Positions 23,792 to 33,081 are shown, counted from the first letter of the stretch. The stretch is DNA of 41,416 nucleotides from E44-bin32 sp034430615 (GCA_034430615.1 DAOUEJ010000074.1:1-41416); one strand, 5' to 3'. Numbers and translations are program-made. The notes: generated by a model from the sequence alone, not told the origin.

Positions 23792-23846
23792 ACTAGACTG
23801 ACCAGTCGGTCTAGTATGATTTTACAATGAAATCAGTCCCTGTCAA
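23790..23846 (-). promoter_or_regulatory. promoter and TetR operator of the ten-gene operon
   Basis: Minus strand: TTGACA (23846-23841), 16-bp spacer, TAAAAT (23824-23819). The palindrome 23790-23817 has arms ATACTAGAC/GTCTAGTAT around a GACCgactGGTC-like core (12 of 14 positions paired) and covers the likely start site and the tetR ATG. No Shine-Dalgarno is visible before tetR. Confidence 0.75.
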
Positions 23847-23870
23847 GAACGCAGCTTTTACCCTGCATGC

Positions 23871-23883
23871 TATAATGCCGGGC
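23871..23883 (+). promoter_or_regulatory. extended -10 for leaderless dsbA-like mRNA
   Basis: TGCTATAAT (TATAAT 23871-23876) is followed by 7 nt and then ATG at 23884. The transcript should start at or one base before the ATG. The -35 region (about 23848-23853) is poor, as usual for extended -10 promoters. Confidence 0.55.
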
Positions 23884-24666
23884 ATGAGCGAAGACACCCC
23901 ACACACCGAACCCGATCTGGTCGACAACGACACACTGCCTGATTTCCTGAAAACGGATAAGGCCCCCTCTGCCGGTTCGGGCGAGACGGATGCCATCCGC
24001 ATCCCTCGCCGGCCGCTCTACGCGCTGATCATCCCGCTGGCCTTCGTCACCGGGTTGGCGGCGGGCTATGTGTTCTGGGGCCGCCCGGGGGCAGCCGCCG
24101 CGCCTGCGGCAGCCGTCGCCGCTGAACCTGTTCCGCTTGAGCCGGGTGAAGTTCGTTTCGACATCGACGTTGACGATGACCCCTCGCTGGGCCCGCCGGA
24201 CGCACCGATCACGATCGTCGAATTCAGCGATTTCAACTGCCCCTACTGCAAGCGCTTCCACGGCGAGACCTTCCCCGCACTGTTGGCAGCCTACCCGGAT
24301 CAAATCCACTTCGTTTACCGTGACTTTCCGGTTGTAGGTGGTTTCGAGGCGGCCCAGGCCGCTGAATGCGCCAACGAACAGGGCGACTTCTGGCCGTTTC
24401 ACGACCTGCTTCTCTCCGGTAACGAGCCCACGCTTAACGCCAACGCCTACGGTGTGTACGCGGATGAGCTTGGTCTAGACTCGCAGGCCCTGCTGGATTG
24501 TGTGGAGAGTGGGCAGTTTACCGATGAAGTCGAGGCCGATGCCCGCTACGCATCCGGCCTGGGCGTGACCGGGACGCCAACTTTCTTTATCAACGGCATC
24601 CCACTCGTCGGGGCTCAACCGATCCAGGCTTTTCAACAGGTAATCGACAGCGAATTGTCCAACTAA
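23884..24666 (+). CDS. membrane-anchored DsbA-like thioredoxin protein
   Basis: 260 aa. A polar N-terminal ~40 residues, one membrane helix (about 44-66), an Ala-rich linker, then a DsbA domain with FSDFNCPYC (active site CPYC, 119-122) and the cis-Pro loop VTGTPTFFING near the end. It catalyses disulfide formation or exchange outside the membrane. The start at 23884 is preferred over an in-frame ATG at 23827 because the TATAAT lies between them and the upstream codons resemble non-coding DNA. Divergent from the TetR operon; its 3' end overlaps the convergent hydrolase by 4 nt. Confidence 0.88.
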   Translation: MSEDTPHTEPDLVDNDTLPDFLKTDKAPSAGSGETDAIRIPRRPLYALIIPLAFVTGLAAGYVFWGRPGAAAAPAAAVAAEPVPLEPGEVRFDIDVDDDPSLGPPDAPITIVEFSDFNCPYCKRFHGETFPALLAAYPDQIHFVYRDFPVVGGFEAAQAAECANEQGDFWPFHDLLLSGNEPTLNANAYGVYADELGLDSQALLDCVESGQFTDEVEADARYASGLGVTGTPTFFINGIPLVGAQPIQAFQQVIDSELSN

Positions 24667-25487
24667 GCGGGCAAACAGGTCGAAGCGAGTTCCACCTCAC
24701 CCAGAAAATCGAGCAGCGCCTGGTTGAAGGCGATGTACGCATCCACCGGCGAGGCATGTCCCGAGCCTTGCAGCGTGACAAGGCGCGCCGCACGAATCCC
24801 CTCCGCCAGACGCTGTTTCGCCTGGTATCCGACGGTTTGATCCTGCTCGCCGGCGATGACCAGCGTCGGGCAGTCGATTCCGGATAGAGCTCCCCTGGCA
24901 TCGAAGCGCGCCACGGCCAGTGCAGCTTGAAGGTAAGCGCGGCGCGGGTTAGCGGCTAGCCGGGCAGCAGCCAACGCACGCAGCTGCTCCTGGTCCGGAT
25001 CCGGGAATAAGCCGTCGGAGACCCAGCGACCAACCCAGCTCATGGGTGCGACGACCAGGAGGCCGAACCGGCCCAACATGCGCCCGATCCCGCGTGCCGG
25101 CACCTGCATCCGGGCAAACGCGTTCACGATCGTCAGCGAACGCACAGTGTCGGGGTAGTCAATCGCACACTGCAGTGCGACCAGCCCACCCAGCGAAAGC
25201 CCGGCGATGTGTGCTGGGCCATGCAGTTCAGGGCTGATGTCCTCGATGACAGCGTTGGAAAAATCCGAGATTGTAGGCAGATGCGGCAGGGCGGGCGAAC
25301 GGCCATGTCCGGGCAAGTCGAGTGCCAGCACCCGGTGCGACCGGGTGAGCGCCGGCAGCTGAAAGCCCCAGTCCTCGGAGCAGGATCCAAGGCCGTGCAG
25401 CAGTACGACATCCGGCCCGGGGGCCAGGCCCTTCGGCTCGTGTAAACAGTATGCAATCCGACCGCCGCTCATCTGCCGACCGGACAT
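24663..25487 (-). CDS. alpha/beta hydrolase
   Basis: 274 aa. HGLG oxyanion loop (31-34), nucleophile elbow GLSLGG (Ser98), Asp in GEQDQ near 220, His in GSGHASP near 248. This is a typical single-domain serine hydrolase; substrate unknown. AAGGTGAG lies a few nt before the ATG at 25487. It is co-oriented with, and downstream of, the endonuclease-like gene (24 nt gap). Confidence 0.88.
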   Translation of the reverse strand: MSGRQMSGGRIAYCLHEPKGLAPGPDVVLLHGLGSCSEDWGFQLPALTRSHRVLALDLPGHGRSPALPHLPTISDFSNAVIEDISPELHGPAHIAGLSLGGLVALQCAIDYPDTVRSLTIVNAFARMQVPARGIGRMLGRFGLLVVAPMSWVGRWVSDGLFPDPDQEQLRALAAARLAANPRRAYLQAALAVARFDARGALSGIDCPTLVIAGEQDQTVGYQAKQRLAEGIRAARLVTLQGSGHASPVDAYIAFNQALLDFLGEVELASTCLPA

Positions 25488-25511
25488 GTGCTCACCTTGA
25501 GCTGCTGCGTT

Positions 25512-27356
25512 TCAGGGCAGCGCCAGTTCGACCACCACCATGCGATGGTCGGAAGCCAGTGAGTCCGGCACCCAGGCTTGACTTGGGACGAGATCGCGGA
25601 CGAAGATGTAGTCGATGCGTTTCTCGGGCTCGATAGCCGGGTCCGTTGGCGGGATCGGGTCGAACCCCAGCAGCGTAAAAGGGTCCGCAAACCCCTGTGC
25701 CAGCACTGCTTCCACCTCCGGGTCACCATCCTGCGAGTTGAAATCCCCGGCGAAGCTCGCCCGTGTGCCCGCTCCAATGAACGCCAGGGCGCTCTGGACC
25801 TGCTTCTGGGTGTCTTCGGCCGACAACCCAAGCCAGATGCCATGCACCTGGATCTCACCGCTTGAGGTTTGCAGGTTCACCCGGATGATCCCGGTCTGCT
25901 CCTGCAGGGAGGGAAGCAGCGCACTCTCCACACGGGCCGGCGGACCCTTGTAGAGCAGCGCGATCCCGGTCAGGTGCTCGACCGCTGGCAGGTAGGCAAC
26001 CCGCATCCCCAGCTGCCGCCCGAGATAGTACGCGTTATCCACACTGTAGCTGGTCATCCGCCCCGTATCGACCTCTTGCAGCGCGATGACATCCACCCCG
26101 GCCGCCTCGATCACACGCGCCTGCTCCGGGATCGTGGTATGCCAGACATCATCATAGCCGTAGTGGATGTTCCAGGTCGCAAAGCGCAGCGTCTCACCGC
26201 CCGGTAGGGGTTCCACTGCAAGTGGCCGCACCGACCAGGTACCGGCCAGCACGGCCAGAGCCAGCGCGGTGATGCGCGCTGGATCCCACACGTGCGATGC
26301 TGGACTCGGCTTTGCAGCGCCACGAACCAGCAGCCCTGCTCCACCCAGCACGAGGCCGGCGACCAGGAACACCACCCATCCCAGTCCACGCATGAACGGC
26401 AGCACATACGGGTAGGTGAAGGCAAAGGCGTTCATGAAGTTCAACAACAGGAAGAAGAGCATCCCCCCGGCCAGTGGCCCGGACGCCCTGCGCGTCACCG
26501 GAGCAGTGGATTGCGCGATCCCCGCATAAATCGTGACTGCCGAGATTTGCGCTGCAAGCAAGCACCCGGCGGCAAAGATCCCCTGTCCGAAGTAGCCGAT
26601 CAGGAGCGCCGCGTTGAGGATCACTATTAGGGCAAGATACGTACGCCGTGAGAACTGCAGCGACTGTGGCGGCAGGAAGAGAGGGACCGCCGTCGTGAGG
26701 AGCGTCAGGAGCGCAAGCGGTGCGTAAGGAACCAGCGTCCAACGCGCGCTGGCGCTCGGCAGCGACAGCAGTGAGACCTGCAGGAAGAGGAACCCGCCTA
26801 TTGCCAAGCCGGCCGGCCATGAAAGGCTTTCAGACTGAGATCCATTACCCTCATCGCGTCGACGGACAACTGCGATCCAGATCACCAGTACAGCAGCGAG
26901 GATCACCATCACCGTCAGCGATCCGGGCTGCAGGCTGAGGTCGAACGTATCGCCCAGCAGGCGCAGCGTTTGCTCGCTGATCAAAGCCCACAGCAATCCC
27001 CGCCACAGGGTTACGCCAGCGCGCGACATTTCGATGGCCAGGAAGGCCAACCCGGCTGCCGCGACAAGGACCGCACCATAAAACTTTAACTGCGCATCCG
27101 GTGCCGAAAGCAGCGGGCGAGCGAGGATTGCGGCCAGCGCAAACACCCTGGAGCGTTCCGCGCTGGGGCGGCGCGCGAGGATAGCAGGTGCGATCAGCGC
27201 CGCAAGCGCCAGCCCTGTACTCACCCCCAGCCAAGCTGTGATTGGGCCCTCAAATACCTGGTCGTAGATGAACCCGAATAAAGTGGAGAAGAGCACCCGC
27301 AGCGACTGGAGTGTGAAGGTCAGGACCACAACCGTAGTCAGCATTCGCGTACGCAT
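25512..27356 (-). CDS. polytopic membrane protein with C-terminal endonuclease/exonuclease/phosphatase domain
   Basis: 614 aa. About ten to twelve hydrophobic helices fill residues 1-375. The extracytoplasmic or cytoplasmic C-terminal EEP domain (about 385-614) has all family motifs: TWNIHY, LQEVD, AGDFNSQ, RIDYIF and SDHRMV. EEP proteins cleave phosphodiesters in DNA, RNA, phosphoinositides or sphingomyelin; the large membrane part resembles EEP proteins of Chloroflexota of unknown substrate. GGAGG lies 7 nt before ATG 27356. Confidence 0.82.
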   Translation of the reverse strand: MRTRMLTTVVVLTFTLQSLRVLFSTLFGFIYDQVFEGPITAWLGVSTGLALAALIAPAILARRPSAERSRVFALAAILARPLLSAPDAQLKFYGAVLVAAAGLAFLAIEMSRAGVTLWRGLLWALISEQTLRLLGDTFDLSLQPGSLTVMVILAAVLVIWIAVVRRRDEGNGSQSESLSWPAGLAIGGFLFLQVSLLSLPSASARWTLVPYAPLALLTLLTTAVPLFLPPQSLQFSRRTYLALIVILNAALLIGYFGQGIFAAGCLLAAQISAVTIYAGIAQSTAPVTRRASGPLAGGMLFFLLLNFMNAFAFTYPYVLPFMRGLGWVVFLVAGLVLGGAGLLVRGAAKPSPASHVWDPARITALALAVLAGTWSVRPLAVEPLPGGETLRFATWNIHYGYDDVWHTTIPEQARVIEAAGVDVIALQEVDTGRMTSYSVDNAYYLGRQLGMRVAYLPAVEHLTGIALLYKGPPARVESALLPSLQEQTGIIRVNLQTSSGEIQVHGIWLGLSAEDTQKQVQSALAFIGAGTRASFAGDFNSQDGDPEVEAVLAQGFADPFTLLGFDPIPPTDPAIEPEKRIDYIFVRDLVPSQAWVPDSLASDHRMVVVELALP

Positions 27357-27405
27357 GGATCACCCTCCTTCGTTCCTGAGCCCGCTTACGAACGGCGTCG
27401 TTTTG

Positions 27406-28344
27406 CTAGGGTGCGCCGAAGAGTTGTATCGATCGCATCAGCGCATCCAGATCATCGAGGTTCGGTGAAAAGGTTCCGGGACCGGCTCCGTCGAGCATGG
27501 CCTCCGTCGTCGCGATATAGGCCGCATATCCCTCGGCGAACGCATCATAGTCGTCGTTGACGATCGTCTCGGGATCATCCGGCAGACCCTGGTTGGCGAC
27601 GGGCATGATCGCCGAGACCAGCGTCTGCCCGTCATTGCTGAGACCGATGAAGGCGTAAAAGAGATCAAGGTTGTTGATCGGCCAGATCCCCTGGCCATAC
27701 TGGGTCACGAAGCGCACCCCCGTCCCACCGTCGAATTCCAGGTACTCAACTTGCGTCAGGATGATCTGCGCCGCATTGAAGATCGGGATGAGCGGGATCG
27801 ATTCCGGCGTAGCTGGCTGCGATAGGAGCAGCGATGAGAGTTCGTCCAGCATCGGACCTACGTTCGAGTTGACCTGCCGGAAGCGCTCAATGTTGAACAG
27901 ACTCACATGCGGTTCATGGAAGGTGTCCATCAGGGGATAGGTGACGAAACGGATTTCGAGGTGCTCGGGCACAGCCCAGAATTCCGGATCCAGCTCCCCC
28001 GGCTGCGTGATCACCAGCGCCTCGAGGCTCAAGCCCTCCGGGTACGAAAGGCACAGCCCTTCCATGCATAGATCAGGAGCGGCCGTCGGGAGGATACCAA
28101 CGCCCTCGATCAGATCTCCTGGAACGGCCAGATCGCCGAGTTCCTGCAGGCTATCAAGGCCGATTCCGGAGCGGACTTCCTCGTAAACAGCTCTCAAACG
28201 TGGGAGGAACAAGGCTGCCGCCAGGCACAGCCCGACTGCAAGTATCGCCAGGCACCCCACCCCAATCAGCAAACAGGATTTGAGGTTGAAACGCGAGGGG
28301 GCAGGGCCGGCCGCGGTCGGCGACGAGATCTGATCGCTGGTCAT
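27406..28344 (-). CDS. unknown single-helix membrane protein, possibly with a broken zinc ribbon
   Basis: 312 aa from ATG 28344; the frame is open to 28431. One membrane helix (SCLLIGVGCLAILAVGLCLAAALFL) follows a polar N-terminus, and the outer domain is acidic and not recognised. Upstream, the residues LLRSCGNRR in the same frame, and a second ATG with GGAGG in another frame (near 28422), look like the remains of an N-terminal Cys4 zinc ribbon that has lost its frame. The start is therefore uncertain. Confidence 0.65.
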   Translation of the reverse strand: MTSDQISSPTAAGPAPSRFNLKSCLLIGVGCLAILAVGLCLAAALFLPRLRAVYEEVRSGIGLDSLQELGDLAVPGDLIEGVGILPTAAPDLCMEGLCLSYPEGLSLEALVITQPGELDPEFWAVPEHLEIRFVTYPLMDTFHEPHVSLFNIERFRQVNSNVGPMLDELSSLLLSQPATPESIPLIPIFNAAQIILTQVEYLEFDGGTGVRFVTQYGQGIWPINNLDLFYAFIGLSNDGQTLVSAIMPVANQGLPDDPETIVNDDYDAFAEGYAAYIATTEAMLDGAGPGTFSPNLDDLDALMRSIQLFGAP

Positions 28345-28671
28345 CGCCGCACCCCAGCTGGTGAGGCGGCGATTGCCGCAGCTCCTGAGCAGGTTATCCG
28401 TGCGTGCAGGGATTGCAAAGTCATCGATCATCCTCCACTGGATGGGGGCATCTGCCCCGCATCATGAGTTGGGCGAGCCGCCGCGCTGAGGGTTCGCTGC
28501 CAATCCATGTGCAGGAAACCCTCACGCGCCGATACGTCAAGCACGCTCCGGTCCCTTGCCCCTGGCATTCAGGGCAGCGGGGGTGGAACGTGCCTGGAGC
28601 TAGCGCGCCGATGCTGAAGAGTATAGCTTGATCGTCAGGGTTTCACACCCCTGGGCAGAGAGCCCGTGATG
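28345..28671. other. 327-bp gap between the membrane protein and the FHA gene
   Basis: The left ~90 bp holds the suspected zinc-ribbon remnant. The rest shows no gene; GAGGGTT near 28489 and AACCCTC near 28521 could pair across a ~22-nt loop. No T-run is evident. Confidence 0.35.
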
Positions 28672-30351
28672 TTATCTAGCAGGACGCCAGGCCGGATCAA
28701 AATCGAGTGCATCATCGCTGGTGAGCTCGGTGTATCCGGTGCAGCCGAGGTTCATCACGGCGATATTGTGATCGACGCCGCCCGGCCACGTCTCGAAGGT
28801 CAGCTTCATCCCATCGGGCGACCACCCCGGTTCACCCATCGGCTGCAGTGAAAGTGCTCCAGCCTGACACACCTGCAACTCGCGGACACCGCCGTCGGCG
28901 ATCGGTGCGTCGCTCAGTCGCGAGATGTTCCCGATCACCTTCTCGAAGACGATCGTCGCACCATCCGGGGACCAACTGGGCCGGGCGATATCTTTGCCGT
29001 CCCCGCGCGTGAAGCGAGTTTCCTCGCCGCCGCTGGATGAGATCAACCAAACTTCCTCCTGGCCGCTCCTACCAGTAAGGAAGGCCAGCTGCTCGCCATC
29101 TGGCGACCAGGTTGGAGACCAGTTAAACGCAAGATCGTTGTTCAGGTTCACCGGGTTGCTGCCATCCGCACCGGCCACGAAGATCTGCGACCGGCCTGTG
29201 CGCTGTGAAGTGAAGGCGATCTTGCTCCCGTCCGGCGACCAGGCCGGGTCGTACGAACCACCGGAAAGCGAAAGGATCAACGGCATAGGTGCCGTGGCAG
29301 CACCATCGGCGCCCACCTGCATCACGAAAATCGATGACCCCACATACTCCTCGCGGTTACCAGTGCAGGGTGAGGTGAAAGCCAGTGCAATCCCATCGGG
29401 CGACCAGGCTGGCTGGCAGGCGCCATCCGGAAGACCCGTCAATTGGAGCGGTTCGCCGCCCTCGACATTGACGAGATAGATCTGCGGCCGGCCGGAGCGG
29501 TCAGAAGCAAAGGCGATCTGATCCTGACCGATGCCTTCGGTCGGGATGTTGGCCGTCGCGGCTGGGGTTGGCGGCTCTTCCAGGGTGGGAGCCTGCTGCG
29601 TATCCGTGGAAGCATTTACCGTTAACGTGGAGGGCGGAGGGATGACCGGGGCTTGCGTCGGGAGGGGCGTCGGCGCATCGAAGGAGATTGTCCCCTCAGG
29701 CACGAACTCACTTGCCGTTTCTTCGCCTCCACCCAGCAGGATCACACCGAGGCTGATGACCACTCCAATCGCCACAACCACTGCAAGGCCGATCAGCACA
29801 ACCTTCCAAGGAAAAGCTCTGCCACTTCTCTGTGGCGGGGGTGGCGGAACGACTGGCGGCGCAGGCGGCGGGACAGCGGGTGGTGCTCCGTGGGCAGTGT
29901 CAGGCAGGGATCGGCTGCCTGGCTGCTTTGCGCCACGAGCCAGTCGTGTCTCCGCCGCTCCCAGCGCTTCAGGGGTTTCTGCTCCAAGGTGGGTTCGGAT
30001 CGAGTCCTCACTGCTGAGCACGGTGGCGATATCATCCTGCGCGCTGGGCTCTGGTGTGGGCCAGTGAACGCGAAATACGGAACCACCAAAGCGGAGCTTA
30101 TCGCCATCCTTCAAGGCTGATTTGGTGATCCGGTCGCCGTTCAGGTAAGTGCCGTCCGTGCTGCCGAGATCCTCGATGCGGGCCGATCCCTGCTCGATGA
30201 CGATGCGGGCGTGCACCCTGGAGACGCGTGGATCGATGATCTGCGGATCCGCATCCTCCCCGCGCCCTACAAGGTTATCTCCCGGCTTCAGGAGGAATTC
30301 CTGGTCCTCATAGTCGCCCGACAGCCCAATGAGTTTTACACCATCCGTTAT
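28672..30351 (-). CDS. FHA-domain protein with TolB-like beta-propeller
   Basis: 559 aa as drawn. FHA domain first (VGRGEDADP, SRVHARI, STDGTYLNG), then a Pro/Ala-rich linker, one membrane helix (WKVVLIGLAVVVAIGVVISLGVILL), another Pro-rich linker and five or six PD40/TolB-type repeats (xPxWSPDGxxIAFxS). FHA binds phosphothreonine, so it may link Ser/Thr kinase signalling to an outside sensor. Start: the first GTG in frame (30216) would cut off half the FHA fold. The frame is open to a stop at 30369-30367 and contains no ATG/GTG/TTG there; after AGGAGA the candidates are ACG (30354) and ATA (30351). ATA overlaps the stop of a 21-codon upstream ORF as AUAA. Confidence 0.82.
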   Translation of the reverse strand: MTDGVKLIGLSGDYEDQEFLLKPGDNLVGRGEDADPQIIDPRVSRVHARIVIEQGSARIEDLGSTDGTYLNGDRITKSALKDGDKLRFGGSVFRVHWPTPEPSAQDDIATVLSSEDSIRTHLGAETPEALGAAETRLARGAKQPGSRSLPDTAHGAPPAVPPPAPPVVPPPPPQRSGRAFPWKVVLIGLAVVVAIGVVISLGVILLGGGEETASEFVPEGTISFDAPTPLPTQAPVIPPPSTLTVNASTDTQQAPTLEEPPTPAATANIPTEGIGQDQIAFASDRSGRPQIYLVNVEGGEPLQLTGLPDGACQPAWSPDGIALAFTSPCTGNREEYVGSSIFVMQVGADGAATAPMPLILSLSGGSYDPAWSPDGSKIAFTSQRTGRSQIFVAGADGSNPVNLNNDLAFNWSPTWSPDGEQLAFLTGRSGQEEVWLISSSGGEETRFTRGDGKDIARPSWSPDGATIVFEKVIGNISRLSDAPIADGGVRELQVCQAGALSLQPMGEPGWSPDGMKLTFETWPGGVDHNIAVMNLGCTGYTELTSDDALDFDPAWRPAR

Positions 30352-30413
30352 CGTGGTCTGTTTCTCCTATGTCGATTTTCCAAACCAATCCTAACGGTAG
30401 CTCCTGATCTCAT
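30348..30413 (-). CDS. possible 21-residue leader ORF of the FHA gene
   Basis: ATG at 30413 opens a 21-residue, Arg-rich frame (MRSGATVRIGLENRH...) that ends in TAA overlapping the ATA codon proposed as the FHA start. GGGAG lies just upstream of its ATG. It could couple translation to the FHA gene, or be chance. Confidence 0.25.
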   Translation of the reverse strand: MRSGATVRIGLENRHRRNRPR

Positions 30414-30549
30414 ACTCCCATTATCCGCGTATCACCGATCGGTGCCAGTACCGATTTCTCACACCCCCAATTAATGGTTGCCTTACCATATTTAGGGGGT
30501 TCACACACCATGCCCTAATCTGGAATTGATTTTTACTCCCAAGCATGCC

Positions 30550-31891
30550 TCATTTTGTGTAGCTTGAAATCTCATACAGCAGGCACAGCGGCGTGCTCGG
30601 TAGTTTGGCGCAGGTATTCAATGTGCCCTTGTTCAGCTCGATCAACCAGGGGATGGAATTTTCACGAGCAGGACCAATGCCGAAACAATCTCCTTCCTGT
30701 TGTTCGACTTTAGAAAGCGTGTAGATACCCGTTCCACTTAGGGTGCAGGTATCAGGATCGTAGCTGCCGTTGAAGGTAAATGTCTGCGTTACAATGCACG
30801 TATCCGGCCCAAAGAATTCATCCTTGAAGTCCCAGAAGATATATCCACTGACCGGGCCTCCATTGAGTGGAAACGTGATGTCGAAGTGGTTGTCGTTGTC
30901 GCGAAAATAGACCGCATCATCGACGATGGTCACCGTCGATGCCCCTTGCGCTGGAGGGATGGCATCGTATACCGATTCACATGCGGCGTGCGCATCCTCG
31001 GCGCACATGCCCTGGCGTGCTTTTTCATAGAGACAGCCGCTGTAGGGCGTCCAATCGACACAGTACTTGTGGTCCTGCATCAAGGCCGGCACAACGATCT
31101 GATTCCAGTAATCTTCGAACCAGAGCCCCTGCGGATCGCATACATCAGCGCCAAATTCCGACTCGTCGATCTGCATCTCATCCGGCGCAACTTCCTCCAT
31201 TTGTGGGGGTTGGACTTGCGCCACACCGGCTTTGGCGGTCTGCGTCGCCTGCCGGGCCAGGCGGCCGGTGATGCGGTCGCGTGTGCAGATCCACCAGCGG
31301 TCGAGTGCGGCCTTCGAAGAGTTCTTGAATGCGGCCTTTGACCATGTTGACCGCTTCCTGTAGGAGCATTTTCAATCCTACTTGAACCAGCGTGATGGTC
31401 GTTCGTCCGATGAACTGGGCAAATTTACTCAATCCACGTCCGATAGCGCGGAACAGGCCCCAGCGCTTCCGGCGCCGGCTGGCGTCGAGTTTTGCCTTCT
31501 TGGCTAACAATGGCTCAACCTTGGCCTGGTACTCCTGCCCCAGCTGATCTGAAAATTTTTCCGCCAGGCGCGGGTCGACCGCGGCCAGGTTCTCGGAATA
31601 ACGCGTGTAGAGGTTTTCATAGATCCCGACCATGATTCCAATCTCGTTTGCAGTTTGGCCGGCCCGCGCCGAACGTTCTACAACAACGGGCGCCATACCT
31701 GAGCGCAGAACGCCGGCCGTTACGCCTTCGCCTTCCAGAGTACGAACGGTGCTGGCAATCATGAGCAGCATGGCGTCATCCTGAGGTCGGAGAAAACTCA
31801 CACCGGATTGAGCCGAGCACCCAGCCAGAGTTTCGAACAGGATTACGCCTAGTAAAACGACGCTAAGGAACCATTGTAAAGTGTGTTTCAT
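30550..31891 (-). pseudogene. lipoprotein gene of unknown function split by a frameshift
   Basis: Two overlapping frames make one gene. The first (31178-31891) has a lipoprotein signal (FETLAGC), a helical domain, and KMLLQEAVNMVKGRIQELF, after which it turns into Pro/Arg/His-rich nonsense. The second (30550-31224 and its upstream extension KAALDRWWICTRDRITGRL...) continues the helical pattern and then a Cys-containing domain with ten or so Cys. The total length is 3n+1; removing one base in CTCTTCGAAGG near 31317 joins them. Either a recent loss of function or an assembly indel. Three bp downstream of the next gene's stop, so in one operon with it. Family not recognised. Confidence 0.65.
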
Positions 31892-31894
31892 CAG

Positions 31895-32756
31895 CTAGCC
31901 CTCGACTGAAAGCGCCAGCGCTTCGACATACAGAAGCTCATCGTTCTTAAGCCCGAAGGTCAGCTCATCGGCATAGTAGACTTCACCACCCTCGACCAGT
32001 TCCTTCTCCAGCGGTACGACCAGGTAGGTCTCCAACTCTGCCGATGCGATCACTTCATCCAGGTTCATGTAGGCTCCGAACTGCTCGGGGCGATAGGGGA
32101 TGGTCACCAACTCACCCGCAAGATCGATCTCGAGCGGGTCTTCCGCCACCTGCTCACCATTGATGAATGTGTACTCCAGCGCGGAGGTGTAAAAACTCCA
32201 GATCTTGAAACGCACATCGCCTATCGAGCCGTCGTCCATTTCTTCCTCATAAAATAGGATCGCGAAGGCTTCGGGGTGACCGAGTCGGTCGATGACAGTC
32301 TGCTGATCGGCCGAAAGTGGATGCAGGGCAATCTCCATGGCTCCCGGCTCTAAGCCCACAACGATCTTGGGCGCGGCCTGGTACTCGACCCAGCCCCCGG
32401 CAAGGACCACAAGCGCTAGCACCAGGACCAGGGCCAGTCCGGTGCCGCACCCCAGCAGCAGAGGACGTACGGGTCCACGCTTGCCCTTCTCGACAGGGGG
32501 AGTCGCGCTCGGAGCCGGTTGTGGTGAGCTGGCAGGCAGCGCGCTGCGCAACCCATGCGCTTCCATCCCAGCAGTACCAGGCACCGGGCTCACTGCCCAG
32601 CCACCAGTCAATTCCGGCCGTGTCGCGCAGCCTGAGGCGCTGCACTTCAGCCTGGTAGGCGGCATCGTCCAGTTCCGCACGGGCATGGCGTGCACGCAGT
32701 TCGAGTAGTTTGTCTTCTATGGCCTGGAATTCCAGCGGCAGCTTCCCCTGGGTCAT
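31895..32756 (-). pseudogene. membrane protein with YWDG-type domain, split by a frameshift
   Basis: The N-terminal frame (start 32756, GGGAGG 6 nt upstream) gives a SHOCT-like helical region (LELRARHARAELDDAAYQ) and an aromatic WYCWDGSAWV motif like DUF2510. It then goes out of frame near 32550, where the other frame continues with LPASSPQPAPSATPP, a membrane helix (LLLGCGTGLALVLVLALVVL) and an outer domain to 31895. Total length is 3n+1; one extra base in the GCGCGC stretch would explain it. The gene is upstream of the other split lipoprotein gene. Confidence 0.65.
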
Positions 32757-33081
32757 CGTTTCCCTCCCATCAACAGACGCGTAAAAACACCCGTGTCCCT
32801 GTTTGCCTGGACCGTTTTCTCACACGTACCGCTGTGAATGGATCGTTATAAATTTGCCAGAACCGCCCCTGATGAACATCTTGATCCTGGACTTTCGTAG
32901 CCCCGGACATCGCAACCCTTTGCTCTGGGCTGTATCACACATCCACCAACCTGGCCTGCGTGACAGGTCGACCGGTTTGTGAGGGCACCCCTTCTTCGCC
33001 CCCCGGCAAATATGAACGAGGAAGTTTAGCTTCCTTTGCTGGCCCGCACTACTACCCGGATGACAGGTACCCGGGATTAAC
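32757..33081. other. 325-bp gene-free region
   Basis: No ORF of note on either strand. GGAAG-TTTAG-CTTCC near 33022-33036 is a small hairpin. It may hold the promoter of the split operon at 32756 (minus strand), but no strong -35/-10 pair is visible. Confidence 0.35.
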
